NCBI GenBank assembly: GCA_022570795.1 | Contig: JAKUDP010000014.1 | Span: 248,001 to 312,000 of the forward strand | Direction of reading: 5' to 3' | Origin: Sphaerulina vaccinii | Taxonomy: Eukaryota; Ascomycota; Dothideomycetes; Mycosphaerellales; Mycosphaerellaceae | Length of the DNA stretch: 64,000 bases | Shown: positions 21,845-30,785 of the stretch, piece by piece | Layout: the number at the start of each line of letters is the position of its first letter | Numbering within the stretch: the first letter of the stretch is position 1 | Notes under the pieces: model-generated | What the model was told of the DNA's origin: nothing | Database searches by the model: none | The model's input: only the letters and a program-made list of their open reading frames with translations | Translations under genes and position numbers: made by a program

Positions 21845-22580
21845 ACCGTAGCAGGCATATGAGATGATGCAGACTTGGCGTGACAGCCAGCGACGAAAGA
21901 GCCCAGGAGCAAGATGTGAGGCTCTTCACGAGTCACTGCAGCGAGAAACTCGGTCAGAAATGAACCACCTGTTGATGGCCTCATCTGAAAGTCCGCCCGC
22001 AGCAGATGATCGTTTCAGAAAGCTCATGTTGCATCGCGCAGCCTTGAAGCTCCATTGATCTTCATCTAAAAGTCGGCTCTCAACAGAAACTCGAAGCAAT
22101 AGTCAGAAGAGCCAAAATGCCGCAAGCAAGTCGTCCGTCACAGTGGCGCTTCGCGAGACAAGGACGGAGATCATGATATGAAGCAGCATCGACGATAGCC
22201 TAGGCACGTAGCTCGCAGCAAGCAGTGATCTGTGGAGACTCCTCTTTCGTGGCCGAGATCAATGGCTATGCACTCTGTCTGGAGGTGCGTCATCCTGGTG
22301 GGCGCTCGTGAAGCAGAGATGTTCACAGACCGAGAACACTGTTGTGATCCCTTGACTGTCTGCGGCGAGACTAGCTAATATGCAACCAGATCCCGATTAT
22401 GACCACCATGAAGTCCATCTAGCCAACATTGTATCGTGCTTTTTCAGATCAACAAAAGCACAATCAAACCTTTTCCAGCCCATCGATCATGCTTCATCAA
22501 GACAAGAACCTAACACAGTCCCATAACAGCTTTTCCAACCTGAACACCATGTCTATCGTGCAAGAAGAAACACTTCTTCA

Positions 22581-23894
22581 CTACGATGAAGTCGACGAAG
22601 ACAACTCATTCGTTATATCCACGAAACCCTTCCACTGCCTCAAGGCCTCCCCACTCTTCACACACCACTTCGCTCTCCTCAGCCCTTCCTTCCACCTCAA
22701 ACCGCCCGGCCCTCTCTCCTTGATCACCTGGCCATCATCACCGTGACCCATATTCGATGTGTCTGAGTCGCAGACTCCAGACAAAGTGATCAGAGCTGCG
22801 GTATTGAGCAGAACGAAATGCAACACAGGATCATCTTCCGGTAATTGCCCATTAAGAATTTTCATCAGGATCTCAGCATTTTCTCCTGGCCCCTTGCCGC
22901 CATGTACAGTTTCGAGTGTATGTCTCGGTAACCCAAAATCCTCTGGCGTGAGTTGGAAAGTCGTAATTTCAACTTGTTGTAATCCTGGCAGACCATGAAT
23001 ATACCAACAATGCGTCGGTCCAGCACAACTCAATTCATCCAAATTCTCATCTCCGCATACAACCAGCGCTTTTCTCGCACCTGAAAGTCTTAAAGCCTCG
23101 GCGAAATTCGATCCTATATCCTTTCTCGCAACGCCGAGGATACGACATTCTACCAACCCAGTATCGTGAACGGGGTTGGCGAGTGGTCCGAGGAGGTTGA
23201 AAACTGTTCTGACAGGGACTTCTCGGCGGACGGAGGCGCCGTGTTTCATTCCAGGGTGCCATTCGCGGGCGTAGAGGAAAGCGTAGTTGGTCTTTTGGTA
23301 GATTTGTGGGAGATTGGAAGCTGTTGTTGCTGCTATTATGGGGGGGTTGGGAGCGTGTTGTAACAAGTCTGCGGAGCCGGACAATGAGGTGGAGGAGTTG
23401 TTTCCGTGTTTGGCCATGAGCAATAAAGCGGATGCGATGATGGAGGAAGTTGTTGAGACGTTGTAGGTGTTGTGGCCGTCGCCTCCGGTGCCTACTATGT
23501 CGCACTAGCAAAGGAAATGTATAGATTAGTCTTATTGGATATCATGAGAATGGAGGTTGAGAATAGGACATTGACTTACCAACCCACCACTATACGTCCC
23601 CTCAGGTCTCCTTCTCCTCTCAATGACTTCCGTAAGTGCCGTTTCGTCGACTTGTGCGGCTGCTTCTCGCATTGAACTTGCGCATGCTGCGAGCACTTCG
23701 GCTTGGTGATCGAGGTTTGTGGTGTGTAAGGCCCAGAGTAGTACTCCGAACTGTACTGGGGAGAGACTGTTCGTGAAGATCAGAGCTACTGCTGCGGCAA
23801 TTTCTTCTGCGGAGACTCGTCTTGCTTGTTCGAGAGTGGACAATCGCCTGAGAAGTTGGGATATGGACACGAAGCCCGTTTGATCGGCTGCCAT
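22581..23894 (-). CDS. TRP4: Anthranilate phosphoribosyltransferase (2 exons)
   Basis: Transfers phosphoribose from PRPP to anthranilate in tryptophan synthesis. Exon 1 (23894-23580, 105 codons) and exon 2 (23504-22581) are joined across a 75-bp GT-AG intron (23579-23505), which falls just before the PRPP-binding loop; the joined protein has 412 aa, normal for the fungal enzyme. Seen: N-terminal helical domain EQARRVSAEEIAAAVALIF, the glycine loop DIVGTGGDGHNTYNVST (about 107-123), MAKHGN, the RTVFNLLGPLANP block and late VHG..GPGENAEI. It lies head-to-head with uL10m, with 271 bp between starts. Confidence 0.96.
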
Positions 23895-24165
23895 TGTCGA
23901 TGTTCTGGATAATACCGCAGTTTGCAGTCTTGTGTGCTTGTGACTTCCGGCGGTTTTTTCTCGCCACTATTGTTCTTGTGTGGTCCTGCTTGTCTCCAAT
24001 TGTGAATGTGGTGAGGTTCCCAATGACTCCTCCGGATGTAAGCAAATACCTTATCAAAAAAGTCAATGCCAAGATCTTGAACTCAATCCATCTCCATATT
24101 CATATACATCACGGGCCAGACCACACTCCTTCTCTTCATCCCATCAAAACAACATAACAGCCACA
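23895..24165. promoter_or_regulatory. Shared divergent promoter TRP4 / uL10m
   Basis: 271 bp between two divergent start codons must carry both promoters. The sequence before uL10m is rich in CACAT/CATC, as is usual for fungal leaders. No specific site is asserted. Confidence 0.55.
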
Positions 24166-25194
24166 ATGCCTCCCCGAATACGAGTCTCTGGTCGAACACT
24201 TCCATCAACCCAACCCCCATACATCTGCCTCCAATGCCGACACGCCTCCCTCGTAACATCAACCATACCAACCACTCCCGCGGCGCCGATTGAAGCTGGC
24301 ATACCACCAAAAGGAAGAACACCAATCCTCCGACACGCATCAGTCCAACCACCCTCACACAAACCTCCCGAGTTCCGCAAATCACAACTCCATCGCCAAT
24401 ACCAGTCCTTACTGCGCGCATCGCCTTTGATGCTCATCTTTCAGCATAACAATCTCAAATCTGTGGAGTTCACTAGTATACGAAGAGAACTTGCTTCTGC
24501 GCTGAGGAAAGTCGATGAGGAATTGTTCGCGAAGAATGGGAATAACGACTACGCTGGAGAGCAGGTGAAGTTGCAGGTTGTGCAGACTGGGATTTTCGCT
24601 TCTGCGTTGAAGGTTGTGGAGTTTTGGAATCCGAAATTTGAGCCCGTAGAATCATCAAGATCTGGACAGGCTGCTGGTGGGAGTGAGGCTTCGTTGAAAC
24701 CTGTGAAGATGTTGGAGCATGTACATGGTCTATCGAGATATGCGTGGAAAGCAGCCAAGGAGAACAAGAAACAGCACGGACTGGAAGCTCTACTCTCAGG
24801 ACCTCTAGCCGTGGTAACCATACCCTCAGTCTCGCCTCAACACCTAAAAGCAGCACTATCTATCCTCGCGCCAAATTCCGACTTCCCAGCGCCAAAGAGG
24901 AGGACAAATCCTAGCTACCACGAGCCAGCAGTGCAAAATGGTCTACAGAAGTTAATGTTGCTTGGAGCAAGAGTTGAGGGCAAGGCATTCGATATGGAAG
25001 GCGCGAGATGGGTTGGAGGTATTCAAGGAGGATTGGACGGTTTGAGAGGACAACTTGTTGCTATGCTACAGGGATTGAGCGCTAGCGTTACGAGTACGTT
25101 GAGTGCGGCGAGCACGAATTTGTATTTGACTTTGGAGAGTCGGAAGACGATGTTGGAAGAAGAGGCGAAGTCTAAAGCTGAGGGAGAGAAATGA
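24166..25194 (+). CDS. MRPL11: Mitochondrial large-subunit ribosomal protein uL10m
   Basis: Single exon, 342 aa from the ATG at 24166. The N-terminus is rich in Arg/Ser/Thr/Pro with few acidic residues, like a mitochondrial presequence. The uL10 core is visible as SPLMLIFQHNNLKSVEFTSIRRELASALRK (about 88-117), then LKVVEFWNPKFEP, LSGPLAVVTIPSVSPQHLKAALSIL and KLMLLGARVEGKAFDMEGARWV, matching fungal homologues of yeast Mrpl11. It ends in a charged helix (RKTMLEEEAKSKAEGEK). A CXXC-type pair near residues 21-24 (ICLQCRHA) is common in fungal mitoribosomal proteins. A longer upstream open frame (from 23980) is not used in this model. Confidence 0.92.
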   Translation: MPPRIRVSGRTLPSTQPPYICLQCRHASLVTSTIPTTPAAPIEAGIPPKGRTPILRHASVQPPSHKPPEFRKSQLHRQYQSLLRASPLMLIFQHNNLKSVEFTSIRRELASALRKVDEELFAKNGNNDYAGEQVKLQVVQTGIFASALKVVEFWNPKFEPVESSRSGQAAGGSEASLKPVKMLEHVHGLSRYAWKAAKENKKQHGLEALLSGPLAVVTIPSVSPQHLKAALSILAPNSDFPAPKRRTNPSYHEPAVQNGLQKLMLLGARVEGKAFDMEGARWVGGIQGGLDGLRGQLVAMLQGLSASVTSTLSAASTNLYLTLESRKTMLEEEAKSKAEGEK

Positions 25195-25530
25195 ATAATG
25201 AACATTGACTGTGGAGATCAATTGTACAAACATTGAACATTGCTCAGGCTCGACCATGATAGAGCATTGTAAGGTCAAGCAGCGTTCTGCGCCAGACGGT
25301 GTATGTACAAAGTTGTACAGTATCAAATTATGCTATTTCGATTGAGAAAGTTATATGGTATTTTGAAGCCTCCAGACTCCGATCGTCCTCCAAAAATCTG
25401 AAGTACTGTAGTTTTCGACTATCGACGGCTCATCACTCTCCTTGACACCGATCAGGCACCGCATACGTCAATCGCCGGAGCAGAGCTCATGTGGCAACCA
25501 GATGTCTTAGCGTCGAGTTTGATCGTCCAT

Positions 25531-25921
25531 TCAGTCTTCGGAGCAGTCGTGTACCAATCGTAACCTGTCGGATGTGTTGAAAGAGAAGATACGGCATGTC
25601 GAAGATCGCGATACTTCTGAAAGATTGGGTCTCCTTTCCGGAAGTCGCTGAGAACCATCCCACTGTAGCGGAGAACTCGACGCAAGAGACACCTGGGATT
25701 TGGCTTTGTGCATCTCGTACACGCGGTCGCGTACTTGTGCGACTCTAAAGAGACAGATTAGCTTAGATACGAACGTCTCCAGTGCAGTGGGACTTGCCGT
25801 CGAAGCAAGTGCGGTTAAGTTGGGCAATAGGACCGAAGTCGTACGCCGGAGAGATGTCCTTTCGGGAAGTGAACATAAGAAACAACTTATCGCTTTCTGG
25901 TGTCCAGGTGAATGCGGCCAT
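25531..25921 (-). CDS. Possible small Myb/SANT-like protein (2 exons, uncertain)
   Basis: Exon 1 (25921-25794) and exon 2 (25744-25531) join in frame over a 49-bp GT-AG intron to 113 aa. The start reads AAFTWTPESDKLFLMFTSRKDI, resembling the first helix of the small Myb-like domains common in ascomycetes, and exon 2 begins VAQVRDRVYEMHKAKSQ, like the recognition-helix side. The remaining C-terminus is low in conserved look; an alternative frame (25685-25452) could be a further exon after another splice. Domain call is tentative. Confidence 0.35.
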
Positions 25922-26075
25922 CGCTGGCTGTCTGAGAGCTGTGGCTTTGGTAGGGGTGGAGATTCGATGGCAGAAGCTTGCGTTCCCGTTAGCGTGACGT
26001 CAACTAATGATCAAGAGGTTCCTATAAATGCTTACTGAGTAGTTGTACAGGTTCTGATAACGCCCAGCAGCGTAG

Positions 26076-26387
26076 CTAATACCTAGGCTTGGGTGGTGGA
26101 GCAGGCTTGTAAACCTTCTCTGGAATCGCCAAAGGCTCGATGTTAGTCAAACCTCCATAGTACTCGCGGTTCTTCGAAGAGATAGACAAGGTTGCCAAAA
26201 CGATGTCGACAGCAAGGTGCAATCCGATAGCCTGAAAGTCCTGAACGCGCCAAAGGCTCTCATAGTCGTTGATTATACGAGGAATAGAGTTCGTGTTGCG
26301 CGGCTTGAGGTCCCCTGTGGCCTTGTCATACCAAGTATCGCGAGTGGGTGTGGCGCATGTAGTCGTTGATGTTGATGTCGGTGTCAA
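26076..26387 (-). CDS. Hypothetical exon, about 100 aa, 5' end unclear
   Basis: The frame PRNTNSIPRIINDYESLWRV..., continuing to KVYKPAPPPKPRY before the stop, reads as ordered protein, and there is no ATG in it. A TATAG acceptor-like site with CTAAC 10 nt before it lies near 26427, suggesting an upstream exon that I could not place. The given 5' limit is only where the frame begins to look coding. No family recognised. Confidence 0.3.
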   Translation of the reverse strand: MTPTSTSTTTCATPTRDTWYDKATGDLKPRNTNSIPRIINDYESLWRVQDFQAIGLHLAVDIVLATLSISSKNREYYGGLTNIEPLAIPEKVYKPAPPPKPRY

Positions 26388-27159
26388 GATTGTGGTAGGT
26401 TGGAGAATTGCTTCAGAAGAAGATGTCTATACAGTGTTAGGAGTATGCATATATGATATTGAACTAGGGAGTTTCTTGCAGATTGTGGAGATGTGCTGCT
26501 GTTTTGTAAGAAACTGGAAGCTGTGTTTGCTTGCGAGCTGGTAAGGATTAGACTGGAAAGGCTAGGAAAGATGCAAGAAGCTAAGCAAACGAAAGTGCAG
26601 AGACTATGCGTTCAGTGGATGGTATGCAGTAGCTGTCAGTAATCCAAATTCACTTCACTCTCTCCACGTTTGCGTGGCAGCTACGCGACTGTGCTCACAG
26701 ATCGTACGAGACCGCAGCGGAGTGATCGATAATAGAGAGCAGAGGTCTCGATAGCGAGCTCGATCATCGTCGTCTGATGAGGCACCAGTGCACCAAGACC
26801 GCCTGCCAGAGGCGTTGCTGAGGTGATCGCCGTCCCAGTGAGAAGAGCACAAGGACCTTATCGTCCAGCAGAGCCTTGACTCTGTAAAGACCATCCACAC
26901 GAGGAGCCGAATTGGCGTGAGCGTATCGGGGAGCATGGTGTGACGCTACTCACTCCATGCTAGCCACACATGGACGGTGGCCACGGACAGGCGCATATGC
27001 TCACGGAATACCTGAACAAAATGTGAGCTGCACCCATGTGGCATCCTCGTGTCCAGGTCGACTCTCTTGGATAGGCTTTGGTAGTGGTGTGTTCTTGATT
27101 CTCCGGCAAATGTAGAGTCCTGTGCAGGGTTCAACACCTTGTACACCTCCTTCATGCCT
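26388..27159. other. Intergenic region
   Basis: May contain the missing first exon of the hypothetical gene ending at 26076. Otherwise short overlapping frames only; nothing recognised. Confidence 0.4.
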
Positions 27160-28194
27160 TCAACCCATATCGCCAGCCATAGTCTCCTCCTGCCTGCTCG
27201 GCCACATCCACTTCTTGAAGTCCTTATAAGTCCACCCACCGACATTCACATCCTTGAAAGTCTCTCCCACCTTCTCCAACTCAGATCGCGGCGCGAACTT
27301 CGCGGTAGCCTTGACACAAGCCTTCCCATCCATAGTCTCCAACACAGCCAAGTACTCATGTGCATTGATCGGTAATCTCACATCATCTGAACTCGCCCAA
27401 GCATCGTGCACCCTGATCACATAAAAGTTGTTCGCATATGTCGGCTTCAGATAGTCGATACTCAACTGCGCCGGCTCATCAGGTATAGCATTCACAGCTT
27501 GTAATGTAGCATGATTTCCAGTCCCAGGTAGTCTTTGTGGTTTCACAGCAGATTTCGCTTCACTGTCACCTCCAGCCGCCAAACTTCCCGCCAAAGCAAT
27601 CTTCTCCGCCAAAGCAGTAGCCAATAGTCCACCATGTGTTACGCCCGGCCAACCAGATAATGCGCCTCCAAACCATACTATGGCCACAAGGCGCTTATCA
27701 TCTCTATCCCAAAATACCCTTTCCACTCCCAATCCCTTCGCGCCTTGTAGCGCATCTATAAGGCGATCATGAAATGGCAAAAGTCCGACTCCCGCAGCCT
27801 CTCCACCTGCTCCTGGCGCAGTGATAGGAGGCATAATCTCCACCCATCCTCCTTCTTGCCCTTTCAATTGCTTCGAGACTCCTAGACATTTCCCTCGTAG
27901 GACTCTAACTTTGAATTCTTCGTCTATGCGTTTGTTCAAGTCTGCCACTAGGATATTGTCTTCGTGGGTTCCTACTTGGGGCATAGGAGGTGGCGCGAGG
28001 AAGTTTGTAGCTACGCCGCCTAGGACGAGGCCGAGTCCTAGGCCTAGAGATATTGTTGTTATGCGGTAGCGGCGGAAGAAGGATTGTTTTCGAGGAGGAT
28101 GAGTTGTGGTTGTGGAGGCATGGCGGAGTTGAAGATAACGAAGGGAGAGGTGAGGGCGGAGAATAGAGCGGCGGAGAGGGAGAGAGGTCGACAT
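27160..28194 (-). CDS. Mitochondrial hotdog-fold thioesterase-superfamily protein
   Basis: Single exon, 344 aa from the ATG at 28194; the frame stays open upstream, but this start yields a typical mitochondrial N-terminus (LPLRRSILRPHLSLRYLQLRH), followed by a transmembrane-like segment ISLGLGLGLVLGGVATNFL (about 48-66). The hotdog core has the WPGVTHGGLLATALAEKIAL helix (the HGG motif of 4HBT thioesterases) and the following strands (DEPAQLSIDYLKPTYANNF, YLAVLETMDGKACVKATAKF). It probably hydrolyses an acyl-CoA-type thioester inside or on a mitochondrial membrane; the acyl group is unknown. It is divergent from the FMO-DUF6314 gene, 158 bp apart. Confidence 0.87.
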   Translation of the reverse strand: MSTSLPLRRSILRPHLSLRYLQLRHASTTTTHPPRKQSFFRRYRITTISLGLGLGLVLGGVATNFLAPPPMPQVGTHEDNILVADLNKRIDEEFKVRVLRGKCLGVSKQLKGQEGGWVEIMPPITAPGAGGEAAGVGLLPFHDRLIDALQGAKGLGVERVFWDRDDKRLVAIVWFGGALSGWPGVTHGGLLATALAEKIALAGSLAAGGDSEAKSAVKPQRLPGTGNHATLQAVNAIPDEPAQLSIDYLKPTYANNFYVIRVHDAWASSDDVRLPINAHEYLAVLETMDGKACVKATAKFAPRSELEKVGETFKDVNVGGWTYKDFKKWMWPSRQEETMAGDMG

Positions 28195-28352
28195 GGTGTC
28201 CAATGGCGCAGAAGCAGAAGCTTGCCAGAGCTCTGAGTGTAAGTGAATAGAAGAACGGACCCACATGTTAGTCAGCACCTCGGGTGATATGAGCTGAGCC
28301 ATTCCATCTACTCTCTTCCTACAACATCCACAATGCTCATACACATCAAGCA
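28195..28352. promoter_or_regulatory. Divergent promoter, thioesterase / FMO-DUF6314
   Basis: Only 158 bp separate the two start codons, so both genes must share regulatory DNA. No binding site asserted. Confidence 0.5.
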
Positions 28353-30599
28353 ATGAAGACAGTCTGCATCGTTGGCGCTGGGCCGGCAGGTCTCGCTAGT
28401 GCCAAAGTGCTGCTGCAGACTGGTCAATTCGAGGTTACAATCTTCGAGCAGGCTGACAAGCTTGGTGGCATATGGAATATCGATAGAGAGTCGCCGAGCA
28501 ATGGCTTCTTGCATCCAGACACGCCTACAAATCTCTCAAGATTCACAGTGGCCTTCTCGGACCTAGATTGGCACTCTGTCGGGTTGGAAACAGTACCTAT
28601 GTTCCCGAAAGCATGGCAAGTGAATCGGTATCTTGATTCATATACAAAGAAGAATATCCCGAGCAGCGTTTTCCACTTCGGCTCAAAGGTCGTCAGGACC
28701 GAGCTGGTCGAAGAGCGCTGGGAAATCACCACTCGAGATGGCGAAGGGCAGGAGAATCTGCATCACTTCGACCATCTCCTACTAGGATCGGGTTTCTTCT
28801 CCAAGCCACGGCCCATCGATCAAGTTGTACCGAGAGTGGAACCAGATCTCGGGATAAAATCGATACACAGCTCGAAGTTCCGAAGCTTGCAAGATCTCTT
28901 CGCAGGGCCAGGTAAGGCTACTGGCAGAACGATACTGATGATTGGTGGCGGGAACTCTGCAGGCGAAGCTGCTGCCGCAGTAGCTCAACAACTCTCGGAT
29001 ACCTGGTACAGTCCCACAACAGGCGAGAACAGGCCATATCAAGACTGCAAGATCGTACATGTCACACCACGCCCACTGTATGCTCTGCCTCCGTACAACC
29101 CTGTCGATGAGCATTATCAGACCTATGTACCTCTCGATCTGAAGTTATATGATCTCTCGAAACGACCTGAAGGTCCAATCAAGGGCAATGCGGGACAGCT
29201 TACACCAGCTGTGAAAGATATGATCCACACTGCGCTCCAGACACAGATAGGTGGCGATCAGTCAGATCTGGGCAGTCCAGGCTTGAAGATCCCTTCCCAG
29301 GAACCAAGATCGACAGTATACGTCGCACTGTCAGAAAGCTACTCTGAATTCGTGCGAAGCGGTTTGATCGATGTTCGTCCTGGTCGAGTAACGTCGATTC
29401 AGAAATCGTCCTCCGCCTGCATCGCTACAGTCGAGAACGATGAAGGCACATTCGACCTTCACAATATCGCAGCCATCATGTACGCAACAGGCTATACTCC
29501 CTCTACAGCGATAGACTTTCTCCCGGAAGTGGTGAAACAGAAACTTCACTATGACCCCAGCAGCACCCGACTGCCATTGATCCTCTCAGGCTGGCAGACC
29601 ATGTCTCCAGAAGTTCCAAGCTTGGCGCTTATAGGTTTCTACGAGGGACCGTATTGGGCAATGATAGAGATGCAGGCACGATTCACAGCACAACGGTGGC
29701 TAGATGATACACTATCACCAATAAATCCTTACGAAGAGCCCGAAAAGCTGCTCGATCTTCGCAAAGCTATGAAGGATCGCTGTCTCTTCGTCCCACAATA
29801 CTGGTTCGGAGACTACGCAGGCTACATGGAAGGACTCGCTTCCTCATTAGATCTCAACCTAACGCGCAACGACGCACCATTCGCGTCATCCCGTACTGGT
29901 CCAGTCTCCCCATCTCGCTACATATTCCCTAACGACGACAAAGCACAAGCTACAGCAATAATGCGCGATCTCCACGCCACCTATACTTCATGTACGCAAT
30001 CCGGCCTCTATATCCCACGAGCAACCTTTCGCGCTCTCCAAGGTAAATGGCTCATCCATCGAACAATCGACAGTAAACTTCCCACCTTTCCTTCTGGCAT
30101 TCTAGCAGGAACAGCAGCTTTTCATCCTCGCACACCGACTGCGGATGGGTTTGATCTCGAATACTTATACATAGAATCCGGAACCTTGACACTCTCCAAC
30201 AGCAATGCAACTATGACAGCTCGAAGACGCTATGTCTATCGCTATTCTGAAGCACGCGACGAGTTGAGTGTATGGTTTGTGAAACCAGATAAGGAGTTGG
30301 AAGTAGATTATCTTTTCCACAATCTTACATTCGAGCGAAGCGAGAGATCAGGAGAGGTAGCGAGTACCGAGCGAAGTGAGAACAGAGAGGGAGGTAAGGG
30401 AGTTGAGGGAGGTAATGCTGGGATAAAAGCCAAAGCAGACCATCTCTGCGTGAAAGATATGTATTGGACAGAATATACGTTTCCGCTGAAAGGGATTTGG
30501 TTAAATGAGTTTGTGAATGTGCATAAGGTGAAGGGGCCGGAGAAGGATTATGTTGGTAGGACGGAGTATAGGAGGCCTTCCAAGGTCGACGGTTCCTAA
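28353..30599 (+). CDS. Two-domain protein: FAD monooxygenase-like fused to DUF6314
   Basis: Single exon, 748 aa. Residues 1-520 are an FMO-like flavoprotein: VCIVGAGPAGLASAKVL (FAD Rossmann, from residue 4), EQADKLGGIWN, an IKSIHSSKF block resembling the FMO identifying motif, a second Rossmann MIGGGNSAGEAAAAV and a late MYATGYTPS. From about 540 a second domain begins (FRALQGKWLIHRTID, PSGILAGTAAFHPR, EYLYIESGTL, RRYVYRYSEARDELSVWFV, HLCVKDMYWTEYTF, VKGPEKDYVGRTEYRR), which matches DUF6314, a fungal domain often found in this fusion. The DUF6314 strand pattern suggests a small calycin-like barrel that may bind a lipid or oxidised product; this is inference. It is convergent with the Zn2Cys6 gene, 186 bp from its stop. 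Confidence 0.9.
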   Translation: MKTVCIVGAGPAGLASAKVLLQTGQFEVTIFEQADKLGGIWNIDRESPSNGFLHPDTPTNLSRFTVAFSDLDWHSVGLETVPMFPKAWQVNRYLDSYTKKNIPSSVFHFGSKVVRTELVEERWEITTRDGEGQENLHHFDHLLLGSGFFSKPRPIDQVVPRVEPDLGIKSIHSSKFRSLQDLFAGPGKATGRTILMIGGGNSAGEAAAAVAQQLSDTWYSPTTGENRPYQDCKIVHVTPRPLYALPPYNPVDEHYQTYVPLDLKLYDLSKRPEGPIKGNAGQLTPAVKDMIHTALQTQIGGDQSDLGSPGLKIPSQEPRSTVYVALSESYSEFVRSGLIDVRPGRVTSIQKSSSACIATVENDEGTFDLHNIAAIMYATGYTPSTAIDFLPEVVKQKLHYDPSSTRLPLILSGWQTMSPEVPSLALIGFYEGPYWAMIEMQARFTAQRWLDDTLSPINPYEEPEKLLDLRKAMKDRCLFVPQYWFGDYAGYMEGLASSLDLNLTRNDAPFASSRTGPVSPSRYIFPNDDKAQATAIMRDLHATYTSCTQSGLYIPRATFRALQGKWLIHRTIDSKLPTFPSGILAGTAAFHPRTPTADGFDLEYLYIESGTLTLSNSNATMTARRRYVYRYSEARDELSVWFVKPDKELEVDYLFHNLTFERSERSGEVASTERSENREGGKGVEGGNAGIKAKADHLCVKDMYWTEYTFPLKGIWLNEFVNVHKVKGPEKDYVGRTEYRRPSKVDGS

Positions 30600-30785
30600 G
30601 TTGGATAATCCAGTGGAGATCCAGCGAAGCTTTTCTAGAACGACAAGATACTCTCGTGTCTGAATTCATTCTGAAGGTGGAATGCTTCTGCAGGACAAGC
30701 AGACACCAGGCTACAGAGTGCGAGCTCAGGGAATCGCATTCCTCAGAGAGCCCTCCCGTGCTCGCTACCAGAACATATCTATAAC

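Larger units (their letters stand above)
20089..22580. other. Gene-poor 2.5 kb gap
   Basis: Contains the likely upstream exon(s) and promoter of the Kelch-like gene at its left end and several small duplications (listed). Frames such as 20881-21228 and 22429-22746 show no domain and overlap other frames equally well, so I do not call them genes. Confidence 0.45.
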